The position numbers and the translations under genes were made by a program. Positions 1 through 5,123 of a DNA stretch of 5,123 nt are shown here, one piece after another (positions within the stretch are counted from its first letter, which is position 1; every line of letters begins with the position of its first letter). The notes under the pieces are model-generated. The model made no database searches, was not told where the DNA came from, and was given only the letters and a program-made list of their open reading frames with translations. This DNA comes from Candidatus Arcticimaribacter sp. UBA7428 (GTDB lineage: Bacteria; Bacteroidota; Bacteroidia; Flavobacteriales; Flavobacteriaceae), in assembly GCA_002477625.1 (NCBI GenBank), contig DLQQ01000046.1:1-5123 (forward strand), given 5' to 3'.

Positions 1-1687
1 TTTTCTCTGTGATACGATCTTCATCCCAAGTACCATTGTTACCACTACCAGCAGAACCTGCAGGTTGGTAATCAGTACGGTTATCTTGGTAGAAATCAAT
101 ACTGTAACGAGCAACAAAATTCAAGAAGCCTAATTTATAGTTCACCTCAGGAGCAAAAATAAATCGATCAACCGTGTTAACGTTCTGTTGTTGATTCATC
201 GTCCATATCGGGTTGTTGTATGTAGGCGCAGCGTAGTTAAACGATCCACTTGCGTTGTCGAACGTTCTGTAAGAACCTGTTGGACGACGGTAACTTCTGT
301 GTGAATTTGGAGTAACTGAAGTTACACCGCCAGAAATTCTGTAGTTAGTTCCTTGCCAGTCACGAATATCAAAATCAGGAGAAGTTCTTAAATAACCTAA
401 GTAAAGACCATTCAAGTTAGATCCAGTCTGAACTCTATTCGAGTCGATACTTGTGTACGAAGATGAGATTTTAAATAACAGATTATCGTTAGCCTGAGTT
501 GTATTATTTAATTTCAAGGTAGTTCTCTTGTAATCAGAGTTACCTTTCATGATACCATCTTGATCATAGTTTGCAAAAGAAAGGTATGTTCTAGACTTTT
601 CGTCACTGTAAGATAAGTTTACAGAGTTTTCATACGTGTAACCATTTCCAAATACAGCATCTCTGTTTGATTGGTTGTAGATAGTCTTGTTGTTCTTGGT
701 AACAATACTACCAATTCTTCTTCCATCAGGAGTTTCAAAATAACCACCACTGAAATCATAATCATCAGCACCACCAGCACGCAAAGAAATTTCATCACCG
801 TAGGTTACAGAAGTAGATTGGTTATAAAATCCTACACCAGGTGATCCAGACCAAATACCATCAAATCCTTGTCCCCAAGTACTTTGTTTGTTCCATTCAG
901 CATTGATTTGATCAACAGAAATCGCAGATTTCACATTAACACTCCATCCTTTACTGTCTGAAGAACCTCTTTTAGTTTCAATAACCAATACCCCATTCGC
1001 AGCACCAGTACCGTAAATTGCAGCAGCAGATGCTCCTTTAATTACTGTAACAGAAGCAATATCTTCTGGGTTGATGTCATTTAAACGTGATTGTTGTACA
1101 ACTCCACCAGTACTCCCACCAATGGCAGAATTAGAGATGATTGCACCATCCAATACGATCAATGGAGAGTTGTCCCCGTTGATTGTGTTTTGACCACGCA
1201 GTTGAATGTAAGCTCCAGAACCTGGATCTCCTGAGTTACGTGTAATGTTTACACCAGATGTTTTTCCAGATAAACCTTGAAGAACACCAGACTCACCAGA
1301 ACGTTGTAATTGCTCAACCTCTACTTTGGTTGTAGAAGAAAGATCATCGTCTTTTTTCTTTTCTAACCCAAGAGCTGTAAGTACAATCTCGTCCAATTCG
1401 TTATCAGCTTGAAGAGAAACACTAATTGCATCAGATGATCCAACCGTAGATTCAATAGTTTGATAACCAATAAAGCTAATTTCTAGAACAGCGCCTTCAG
1501 CAACCTCAATGGAATAGTTTCCATCAAAATCAGTGCTAACTCCGTTACTAGTGCCTTGTTCTACAACAGATGCTCCTGGTAGTGGAATTCCACTATCGTC
1601 GGAGACTACTCCTGTTACTGTCTTTTGTGCCATGGCTGTGAATGCAAGAAGCATCATCGCCGACGACATTAGTAATAGTTTTTTCAT
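1..1687 (-). CDS. SusC/RagA-family TonB-linked outer-membrane transporter, N-terminal part (runs off left edge)
   Basis: This is the start of a large TonB-dependent transporter that moves oligomeric nutrients (glycans or peptides) across the outer membrane, normally paired with a SusD-like lipoprotein. Reading the minus strand from ATG at 1687 gives 562 open codons. Residues 1-20 form a signal peptide (MKKLLLMSSAMMLL, then cleavage after AMA before Gln21). Residues about 23-95 match a carboxypeptidase-D regulatory-like beta-sandwich (VTGVVSD, PLPGASV, TDFDGNYSI, SFIGYQ). Then comes LDEIVLTALG and a plug domain at about 120-240, with IQLRGQNTIN, PLIVLDG, INPEDIASVTVIKGASAAAIYG and NGVLVIETKRG, the typical SusC/RagA pattern. 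The rest is aromatic-rich barrel strands. Family members are around 1000 residues, so roughly the C-terminal half, and any susD, lie to the left of the window. The substrate cannot be told from this sequence. The family call is firm. Confidence 0.95.
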   Translation of the reverse strand, partial: MKKLLLMSSAMMLLAFTAMAQKTVTGVVSDDSGIPLPGASVVEQGTSNGVSTDFDGNYSIEVAEGAVLEISFIGYQTIESTVGSSDAISVSLQADNELDEIVLTALGLEKKKDDDLSSTTKVEVEQLQRSGESGVLQGLSGKTSGVNITRNSGDPGSGAYIQLRGQNTINGDNSPLIVLDGAIISNSAIGGSTGGVVQQSRLNDINPEDIASVTVIKGASAAAIYGTGAANGVLVIETKRGSSDSKGWSVNVKSAISVDQINAEWNKQSTWGQGFDGIWSGSPGVGFYNQSTSVTYGDEISLRAGGADDYDFSGGYFETPDGRRIGSIVTKNNKTIYNQSNRDAVFGNGYTYENSVNLSYSDEKSRTYLSFANYDQDGIMKGNSDYKRTTLKLNNTTQANDNLLFKISSSYTSIDSNRVQTGSNLNGLYLGYLRTSPDFDIRDWQGTNYRISGGVTSVTPNSHRSYRRPTGSYRTFDNASGSFNYAAPTYNNPIWTMNQQQNVNTVDRFIFAPEVNYKLGFLNFVARYSIDFYQDNRTDYQPAGSAGSGNNGTWDEDRITEK

Positions 1688-1743
1688 ATTTATAAATATA
1701 GTTAATAATAATTATCTTACGAAAATATAACTTTTATGTAATA

Positions 1744-1774
1744 TTAACATAATTTTAAGTGTTTATTTATCAAA
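1744..1774 (-). promoter_or_regulatory. Possible promoter of the SusC-like gene
   Basis: On the minus strand a TTTG (1774-1771) is followed after exactly 19 bp by TATGTTAA (1751-1744). This partly matches the Bacteroidota layout of TTTG, about 19 bp, then TAnnTTTG; the last two bases of the -7 box do not match. It would leave a 5' leader of roughly 50 nt, AT-rich and without a Shine-Dalgarno. A second -7-like sequence, TATATTTT at 1729-1722, has no -33 partner at the right distance. The region is so AT-rich that chance matches are likely. Confidence 0.35.
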
Positions 1775-1985
1775 AATTAGTTTTATGTACTGAAATTGAC
1801 CTGACTATTGATGATATCCTATTTTTTTTAACCAAAAAACTTTTATTTCACAACCATAAAAATAGTACTGTTTTTTTATTAATAGTTGTTTTGTTTTTTG
1901 TTTGTGAGGTGTTACTTGATAATGTACTTAAATGCGATCACGTATTGATTGTTCCCTGTAATCAAAAGAAATCCCGTATTTCCAC

Positions 1986-2004
1986 AGATTAAAATATTTA
2001 ATCT
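1986..2004. repeat. Perfect 8-bp inverted repeat upstream of the M14 lipoprotein gene
   Basis: AGATTAAA (1986-1993) and TTTAATCT (1997-2004) are perfect inverted copies separated by the 3 bases ATA. The last base of the right arm is the first base of a -7-like box, and the repeat ends 21 bp before the ATG of the peptidase gene. It could be a dimeric regulator's operator placed to block or assist RNA polymerase. It could also be chance in AT-rich DNA. As an RNA hairpin it would be weak, since only one pair per arm is G-C. Confidence 0.45.
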
Positions 2005-2011
2005 ATTTTTA
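2004..2011 (+). promoter_or_regulatory. Candidate -7 box for the M14 lipoprotein gene
   Basis: TATTTTTA matches the Bacteroidota -7 consensus TAnnTTTG at all but the last base, and lies 14 bp before the ATG at 2026. The -33 position has only a weak TTTC (1979-1982, 21 bp away). If used, it would give a very short leader. The leader (AGTAAAAATTAATTC) has no Shine-Dalgarno, which is usual in this phylum. Confidence 0.35.
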
Positions 2012-2025
2012 GTAAAAATTAATTC

Positions 2026-3255
2026 ATGAAATTATCGCTAGCCCGTGCTTATAAAACAATTTTATTTCTAGGACTTTTTGTAGGATGTTCTTCTGCACCC
2101 AAAGTTCTCTTTAAAGACGCCGTCGATACTGAAACGAAATCAATACGTTACCAGGATAAACGAACGTTCACATTTACCGATTCGGGCGTGTCTTTTTCCA
2201 ATGAGTTTGATGGCGCCCGATTGAATGCGGTTGAACAGCTAAACGACAGTGTTTTTATTGTAACGATTCAACCAGAAAACGAACCCATCAACCACAGCCC
2301 TTTTTACGCCTTCAATGTTTGGAGTTCTTCGCCAAAAGAAATAACCCTTAAATTTAAATATCCAGGTCAATACAAACATCGGTATGTCCCGAAAATCAAA
2401 TCCAATGAAGTTTGGTCGATTGCTGATTCTCTTAATTTTCAATTTGAGGGACAATATAGTTCTTTAAAACTTCAAACGAATCCCAACACCAAAACCGTTT
2501 CGGGACAAGAATTACATACAAGTAGCGATGTTTATTCATGGGTAGATCAACTGATCAAAGGGAAAGAAAATTATGTACGATCGAAAAAAATTGGTAAGAC
2601 GAGGTTAAAACGGCCTTTCAAGGTTCTGGATGTATATAAAGGTACACCTGATAATAAACCCGTACTTGTTTTGTTGACACGACAGCATCCACCAGAAGTT
2701 ACGGGCTACTTTGCTTTTCAAGCATTTTTATCCACAATACTCGAAGACAATCCATTGACATCACGTTTTTTGGATCATTATAGAATCTTGGCTTTTCCAC
2801 TGATGAATCCTGATGGAGTTGATCTAGGACATTGGAGACACAATGCTGGAGGTGTAGACATCAACCGGGATTGGTCTTTTTATCATCAACCAGAAATAAA
2901 GACAACAGTTGATTATATCACTCAGGTACTCAAAAAAAATAATTCAAAACTTGTTTTAGCGCTTGACTTTCATTCTACTTGGTATGATGTTTTTTATACC
3001 AATAAAGAACGCAAGTCAACAGCGATTCCAGATTTTTTACCCAAGTGGTTTTTAGCATTAGAGCAATACATCCCCGATTATAAGGTCAACGAAAAGTCGA
3101 GTAACAGCACCAAGCCCGTTTCAAAAGGTTGGTTTTTATATGGGCACAAGGCCGTTGGAGTTACCTACGAAATTGGAGATGATACACCCCGAGATCGCAT
3201 TCAATTGATCGGGATGGAATCTGCAAAGGCAATGATGCAAATTTTGGAAGAGTAA
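2026..3255 (+). CDS. M14-family zinc carboxypeptidase-like lipoprotein
   Basis: This is a 409-residue exported metallopeptidase, expected to remove C-terminal residues from peptides, or possibly to act on peptidoglycan peptides. The N-terminus has Lys2 and Arg7, a hydrophobic stretch and a lipobox ending LFVG-Cys21. The Cys is followed by SSAPK with no acidic run, so there is no obvious flavobacterial surface-export signal, and a periplasm-facing outer-membrane lipoprotein is more likely. Residues about 45-165 form a beta-rich domain containing HSPFYAFNVW (90-99) and HRYVPK (118-123), resembling the N-terminal domain of cytosolic-carboxypeptidase-like M14 enzymes. The catalytic domain follows. 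HPPE (221-224) gives zinc ligands His221 and Glu224. NPDG is at 261-264. Arg271 and NRD (280-282) match the substrate-binding Arg/Asn-Arg of carboxypeptidase A. His316 in DFHSTW is the third zinc ligand, and Glu382 in TYEIG is the general base. All key residues are present, so it should be active. Specificity is unknown. Confidence 0.9.
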   Translation: MKLSLARAYKTILFLGLFVGCSSAPKVLFKDAVDTETKSIRYQDKRTFTFTDSGVSFSNEFDGARLNAVEQLNDSVFIVTIQPENEPINHSPFYAFNVWSSSPKEITLKFKYPGQYKHRYVPKIKSNEVWSIADSLNFQFEGQYSSLKLQTNPNTKTVSGQELHTSSDVYSWVDQLIKGKENYVRSKKIGKTRLKRPFKVLDVYKGTPDNKPVLVLLTRQHPPEVTGYFAFQAFLSTILEDNPLTSRFLDHYRILAFPLMNPDGVDLGHWRHNAGGVDINRDWSFYHQPEIKTTVDYITQVLKKNNSKLVLALDFHSTWYDVFYTNKERKSTAIPDFLPKWFLALEQYIPDYKVNEKSSNSTKPVSKGWFLYGHKAVGVTYEIGDDTPRDRIQLIGMESAKAMMQILEE

Positions 3256-3264
3256 AAGTTTACT
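3251..3264. repeat. Short inverted repeat spanning both convergent stop codons
   Basis: AGTAAA (3251-3256) and TTTACT (3259-3264) are inverted copies around a 2-base centre. They contain the stop codon of the peptidase gene (3253-3255, plus strand) and that of the secreted-protein gene (3262-3260, minus strand). The centre is too small for a stable loop and there is no GC-rich stem, so I do not call it a terminator. The symmetry may simply follow from two facing TAA stops. Confidence 0.4.
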
Positions 3265-3952
3265 GTTCTAAGCTTTTAAGAAACGCGATTAATTTCTCCT
3301 CCGATTTAATTTTTTTGATTCCTTTGGACTTTAAAACATCTTCTGAACGAAGTTGTTTACGAATACTTTTCATTTTCAAATCAATTTCGTTGGGTAAACT
3401 ATTCCCTTCTGCCAAATAAAAAGACGGAACATCTCTGAAACGTGGAGCAATGTCTTTATCTAATGAAGTTTTTGCTAACCTCCCTTCCGAGAGCTTCTTT
3501 TTGTCTTGTCGATATAATTGATAGTTTTCTCCTTTAAACAAAAGAATTAAATAGCCATCTGTTGTTTCACCTTTTTTGCTTTCGAATTTTTTGTATTGGT
3601 AGGTTTTATTATTGAAAGTAGCACGTAGGTTTTTGTCTTTTAAAAGTGCTTCCTCTGAAGTTTCTTGTGTTGTGCTTTTTCCGATCTCAATTTCATCATT
3701 ATAACCATTATAACGCAGCAACAAGCTTGCTTTTGCTTTTTCGTTTCCTCGCTCAACTTTCGCAAGAACAAAGGTTTTCATTGAATACGGACTTCCCGAC
3801 ATTTTGGATAAATCCATTGATCTCTGGTTGTTCTTTTGAGCAATAATTTTAACTACTTCAAAATTATCGCCATTGTTCAAATTGAAATTTTCTTGACTGA
3901 AAACGGTAAAACTAAAAAGAAAAAATAATAAGGTTGTTTTTAAATAATTCAT
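3260..3952 (-). CDS. Secreted protein of unknown function, Bacteroidota RYN-Y-DE-E type
   Basis: This is a 230-residue protein with a clear signal peptide: residues 1-19 (MNYLKTTLLFFLFSFTVFS), cleaved before Gln20, with Gln at +1 as is common in this phylum. The frame stays open upstream to an ATG at 4003, but that start would place 17 residues before the signal peptide and would translate the promoter, so 3952 is preferred. The mature part has GSPY (53-56), LLLRYNGYNDEIEI (77-90), KTYQYKKFE (116-124), GYLILLFKGENYQLYR (133-148), FRDVPSFYL (172-180) and a Lys-rich C-terminus ending SEEKLIAFLKSLEQ. From memory this order of motifs recurs in small exported Bacteroidota proteins with no assigned function. 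There is no catalytic motif, membrane segment or lipobox. It is probably periplasmic or extracellular. It is convergent with the M14 gene and divergent from pabB, so it is probably a single-gene transcript. Confidence 0.8.
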   Translation of the reverse strand: MNYLKTTLLFFLFSFTVFSQENFNLNNGDNFEVVKIIAQKNNQRSMDLSKMSGSPYSMKTFVLAKVERGNEKAKASLLLRYNGYNDEIEIGKSTTQETSEEALLKDKNLRATFNNKTYQYKKFESKKGETTDGYLILLFKGENYQLYRQDKKKLSEGRLAKTSLDKDIAPRFRDVPSFYLAEGNSLPNEIDLKMKSIRKQLRSEDVLKSKGIKKIKSEEKLIAFLKSLEQ

Positions 3953-3955
3953 GCA

Positions 3956-3963
3956 CAAATGTA
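3956..3963 (-). promoter_or_regulatory. Perfect -7 box at the start of the secreted-protein gene
   Basis: On the minus strand TACATTTG is an exact match to TAnnTTTG and ends only 3 bases before the ATG at 3952. With the usual spacing, transcription would begin at or next to the A of the start codon, giving a leaderless mRNA. The -33 position is less clear: TTAG (3985-3982, 18 bp away) or TTG (3981-3979, 15 bp away). The exact box and its placement also support 3952 as the true start. Confidence 0.5.
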
Positions 3964-4030
3964 GGTAAAAATAATAATCAACTAAGTTGTATTTTTTAGG
4001 CACAAAAAATTACGGGAATCATTCTTCCTT

Positions 4031-4038
4031 TATCTTTG
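4031..4038 (+). promoter_or_regulatory. Perfect -7 box upstream of pabB
   Basis: TATCTTTG is an exact match to TAnnTTTG and lies 22 bp before the pabB ATG at 4061. It predicts a leader of under 20 nt. No TTG is found 19 bp upstream, so the -33 element is weak or absent. It sits back to back with the minus-strand -7 box at 3956-3963. Confidence 0.45.
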
Positions 4039-4048
4039 ATGAATTATT

Positions 4049-4054
4049 AGGAAA
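4049..4054 (+). promoter_or_regulatory. Shine-Dalgarno-like AGGAAA before pabB
   Basis: The bases AGGAAA end 6 bases before the ATG at 4061, a reasonable distance for ribosome binding. No comparable purine motif stands in front of the other leftmost starts (1687, 2026, 3952), so this one is slightly unusual here. It supports 4061 as the pabB start. Confidence 0.4.
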
Positions 4055-4060
4055 CCGATT

Positions 4061-5032
4061 ATGTCATCAACACCCTTTATTGAAAAAGTAAACCAACTTG
4101 CTGTAGCGGGAACCCCTTTCTTTTTTATGATCGATTTTGAAAAAAAGAAGCCCCTTGTATATGCTCTCGATGAAGCTGCAGATGAAAACATTCTGTTTGA
4201 TGTTCGTGGGTTTCGCAATTATAGTTTGCCAAAACAAAAATCGATTGCACACCCAATAGTACCCAAGCAGCGTTCAGTAGACAGCTACGCAGCTGCTTTT
4301 GATCAGGTCAAGGAACACCTCAATCGAGGTGATAGCTATTTGGTGAATCTCACTTTTCCAACACCAGTTTCCTACGATGGTAACCTGAAGAACCTCTTCT
4401 ACAATGCTCAAAGCCCATATAAGCTGTACTTCAAGAATCAGTTTGTGAGTTACTCCCCCGAATGTTTTGTGAAAATTAATGGGAATAGCATTTATTCATA
4501 CCCCATGAAAGGCACAATCTCAACGGCGATACCAAATGCGAAACAACGGCTCATGGGTAATCCCAAAGAAATTGCTGAGCATGCCACTATTGTTGACCTT
4601 ATTCGCAATGACTTATCGGTCTATGCCCAAGAGGTACGAGTTAACCGTTATCGTTATGTAGAGCAAATTAAAGTGCAAGACGATAGTTTACTTCAAGTAA
4701 GCTCTGAAATTGAAGGCACTTTAAAGAGTGGTTGGAAGAAAAAGCTCGGGCAGCTTCTCTGGGATATGCTTCCAGCTGGATCCATTTCAGGTGCGCCCAA
4801 AACCAAGACGTTAGCAATAATTCGATCCGTTGAAGCGGATCCTCGTGGATATTATACCGGAGTTTATGGCTATTTTGACGGTCAAAACTTGGATAGCGCA
4901 GTGGCCATTCGCTTTTTAGAAAGAAAAGGGCAGAATTTTTTCTATCGAAGTGGAGGAGGGGTTACCTCCCAGAGTAATTGTAAAAACGAATACCAAGAAC
5001 TTTTAGATAAGATATATGTACCCACTCTTTGA
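4061..5032 (+). CDS. pabB: Aminodeoxychorismate synthase component I (chorismate-binding subunit)
   Basis: PabB aminates chorismate to 4-amino-4-deoxychorismate, using ammonia from a PabA-type glutaminase, in p-aminobenzoate and folate synthesis in the cytosol. The 323 residues carry the chorismate-binding fold. Motifs are SPE (132-134), PMKGTI (148-153), EIAEHATIVDLIRNDL (170-185), SSEIEG (214-219), GSISGAPK (240-247), RGYYTGVYGYFDG (262-274) and GGGVTSQS (298-305) followed by EYQELLDK. Lys150 in PMKGTI is the key residue: PabB proteins have Lys here, where anthranilate synthase has Ala, so this is not TrpE. It is shorter than E. coli PabB (about 450 residues), with a reduced N-terminal region, which fits the short Bacteroidota form. 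The next gene overlaps its end by 17 bp, indicating an operon. No pabA is visible; a shared TrpG-type glutaminase elsewhere is likely. Confidence 0.93.
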   Translation: MSSTPFIEKVNQLAVAGTPFFFMIDFEKKKPLVYALDEAADENILFDVRGFRNYSLPKQKSIAHPIVPKQRSVDSYAAAFDQVKEHLNRGDSYLVNLTFPTPVSYDGNLKNLFYNAQSPYKLYFKNQFVSYSPECFVKINGNSIYSYPMKGTISTAIPNAKQRLMGNPKEIAEHATIVDLIRNDLSVYAQEVRVNRYRYVEQIKVQDDSLLQVSSEIEGTLKSGWKKKLGQLLWDMLPAGSISGAPKTKTLAIIRSVEADPRGYYTGVYGYFDGQNLDSAVAIRFLERKGQNFFYRSGGGVTSQSNCKNEYQELLDKIYVPTL

Positions 5033-5123
5033 ATCCATTCGTGTGGAAAGTGGACAGGTTCACCTGCTTCAGTACCACCAAGCTCGTGTTGAGCGTTCTT
5101 ACCGTCAACTTTTTCAAAAGGAA
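5016..5123 (+). CDS. pabC: Class IV aminotransferase-family protein, probably aminodeoxychorismate lyase (partial, runs off right edge)
   Basis: The last 36 codons of the window open a new frame at ATG 5016, reading MYPLFESIRVESGQVHLLQ and then YHQARVERSYRQLFQKE. This opening (PLFE-[ST]-I-x-V-x-x-G, then Y-H-x-x-R) is typical of PLP-dependent class IV aminotransferase-fold proteins next to pabB in Bacteroidota. Aminodeoxychorismate lyase (PabC) has this fold and releases pyruvate from aminodeoxychorismate to give p-aminobenzoate. The start lies 17 bp inside pabB in another frame, so translation is probably coupled. The catalytic lysine lies beyond the window, so another class IV activity such as a branched-chain or D-amino acid aminotransferase cannot be excluded; the position directly after pabB favours PabC. 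Confidence 0.75.
   Translation, partial: MYPLFESIRVESGQVHLLQYHQARVERSYRQLFQKE

Larger units (their letters stand above)
1688..2025. other. Divergent intergenic region, 338 bp, no gene seen
   Basis: This very AT-rich stretch lies between the start codons of the SusC-like transporter (leftward) and the M14 lipoprotein (rightward), so it should hold both promoters. The only open frame is a 77-codon one from a GTG at 1759. It has low-complexity, Leu/Phe/Val-rich composition from T-runs, no upstream ribosome site and no recognisable motif, so I do not call it a gene. Two inverted repeats are visible, at 1858-1875 and 1986-2004. I see no tRNA, terminator or riboswitch. Confidence 0.7.

Noticed and set aside
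1533..1730. 65-codon plus-strand frame
   Set aside because: It lies antisense over the signal peptide and first domain of the SusC-like gene, whose minus-strand reading is unmistakable.
1759..1992. 77-codon open frame from GTG in the intergenic region
   Set aside because: It arises from T-rich low-complexity DNA, starts at GTG without a ribosome site, has no recognisable motif, and occupies the region that must carry two divergent promoters.
2239..2454. 71-codon minus-strand frame within the peptidase gene
   Set aside because: It is a shadow of the M14 lipoprotein gene; its composition mirrors the coding strand and no motif is present.
3266..3282. Possible terminator hairpin TTCTAAGCTTTTAAGAA
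   Set aside because: Only four outer pairs form before mismatches, there is no GC-rich stem or following T-run, and it lies inside the coding end of the secreted-protein gene.
3646..3846. 66-codon plus-strand frame over the secreted-protein gene
   Set aside because: It is antisense to the secreted-protein frame, has no ribosome site and is T-rich.
3953..4003. 17-residue N-terminal extension of the secreted protein
   Set aside because: It would place polar residues before a complete signal peptide and would translate the exact -7 promoter box; ATG at 3952 fits better.
4030..4252. Two minus-strand frames over the start of pabB
   Set aside because: They are antisense to a well-supported pabB reading frame and have no motifs of their own.
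4061..5032. Anthranilate synthase component I (trpE) or isochorismate synthase as the identity
   Set aside because: The PMKGTI motif has the PabB-type lysine where TrpE has alanine, and the protein is followed directly by a class IV aminotransferase-type gene as expected for p-aminobenzoate synthesis.

Overview
This window looks like chromosomal DNA from a marine-type Bacteroidota, most likely a flavobacterium. It is AT-rich. It carries a SusC/RagA-type TonB-dependent outer-membrane transporter, intergenic matches to the Bacteroidota -7 promoter element TAnnTTTG, and almost no Shine-Dalgarno sequences. Its aminodeoxychorismate synthase and class IV aminotransferase are of the short Bacteroidota kind. 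This placement comes from reading the sequence; no database search was done.

Left part (1-1687, minus strand): the first 562 codons of a SusC/RagA-family transporter whose remaining barrel runs off the left edge. A gap of 338 bp (1688-2025) separates it from the divergent gene at 2026-3255, an outer-membrane lipoprotein with a complete M14 zinc-carboxypeptidase active site. Middle (3260-3952, minus strand): a secreted protein of unknown function, convergent with the peptidase and separated from it by only 4 bp. Right part (4061 onward, plus strand): pabB, followed by a class IV aminotransferase start (probably pabC) that overlaps pabB by 17 bp and runs off the right edge. These two genes would make p-aminobenzoate from chorismate for folate. 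The glutaminase subunit (pabA/trpG) is not in the window.

The first three genes all encode envelope or secreted products: transporter, lipoprotein peptidase and small exported protein. The last two are cytosolic folate-pathway enzymes. The peptidase and the RagA-like transporter could cooperate in peptide use, but only their adjacency supports this. I found no RNA gene, CRISPR array, insertion sequence or phage gene, and no convincing new multi-gene system. The most useful points are a perfect -7 promoter box placed so that the secreted protein's mRNA should be leaderless, the domain make-up of the peptidase, and a recognisable but unnamed family for the secreted protein.
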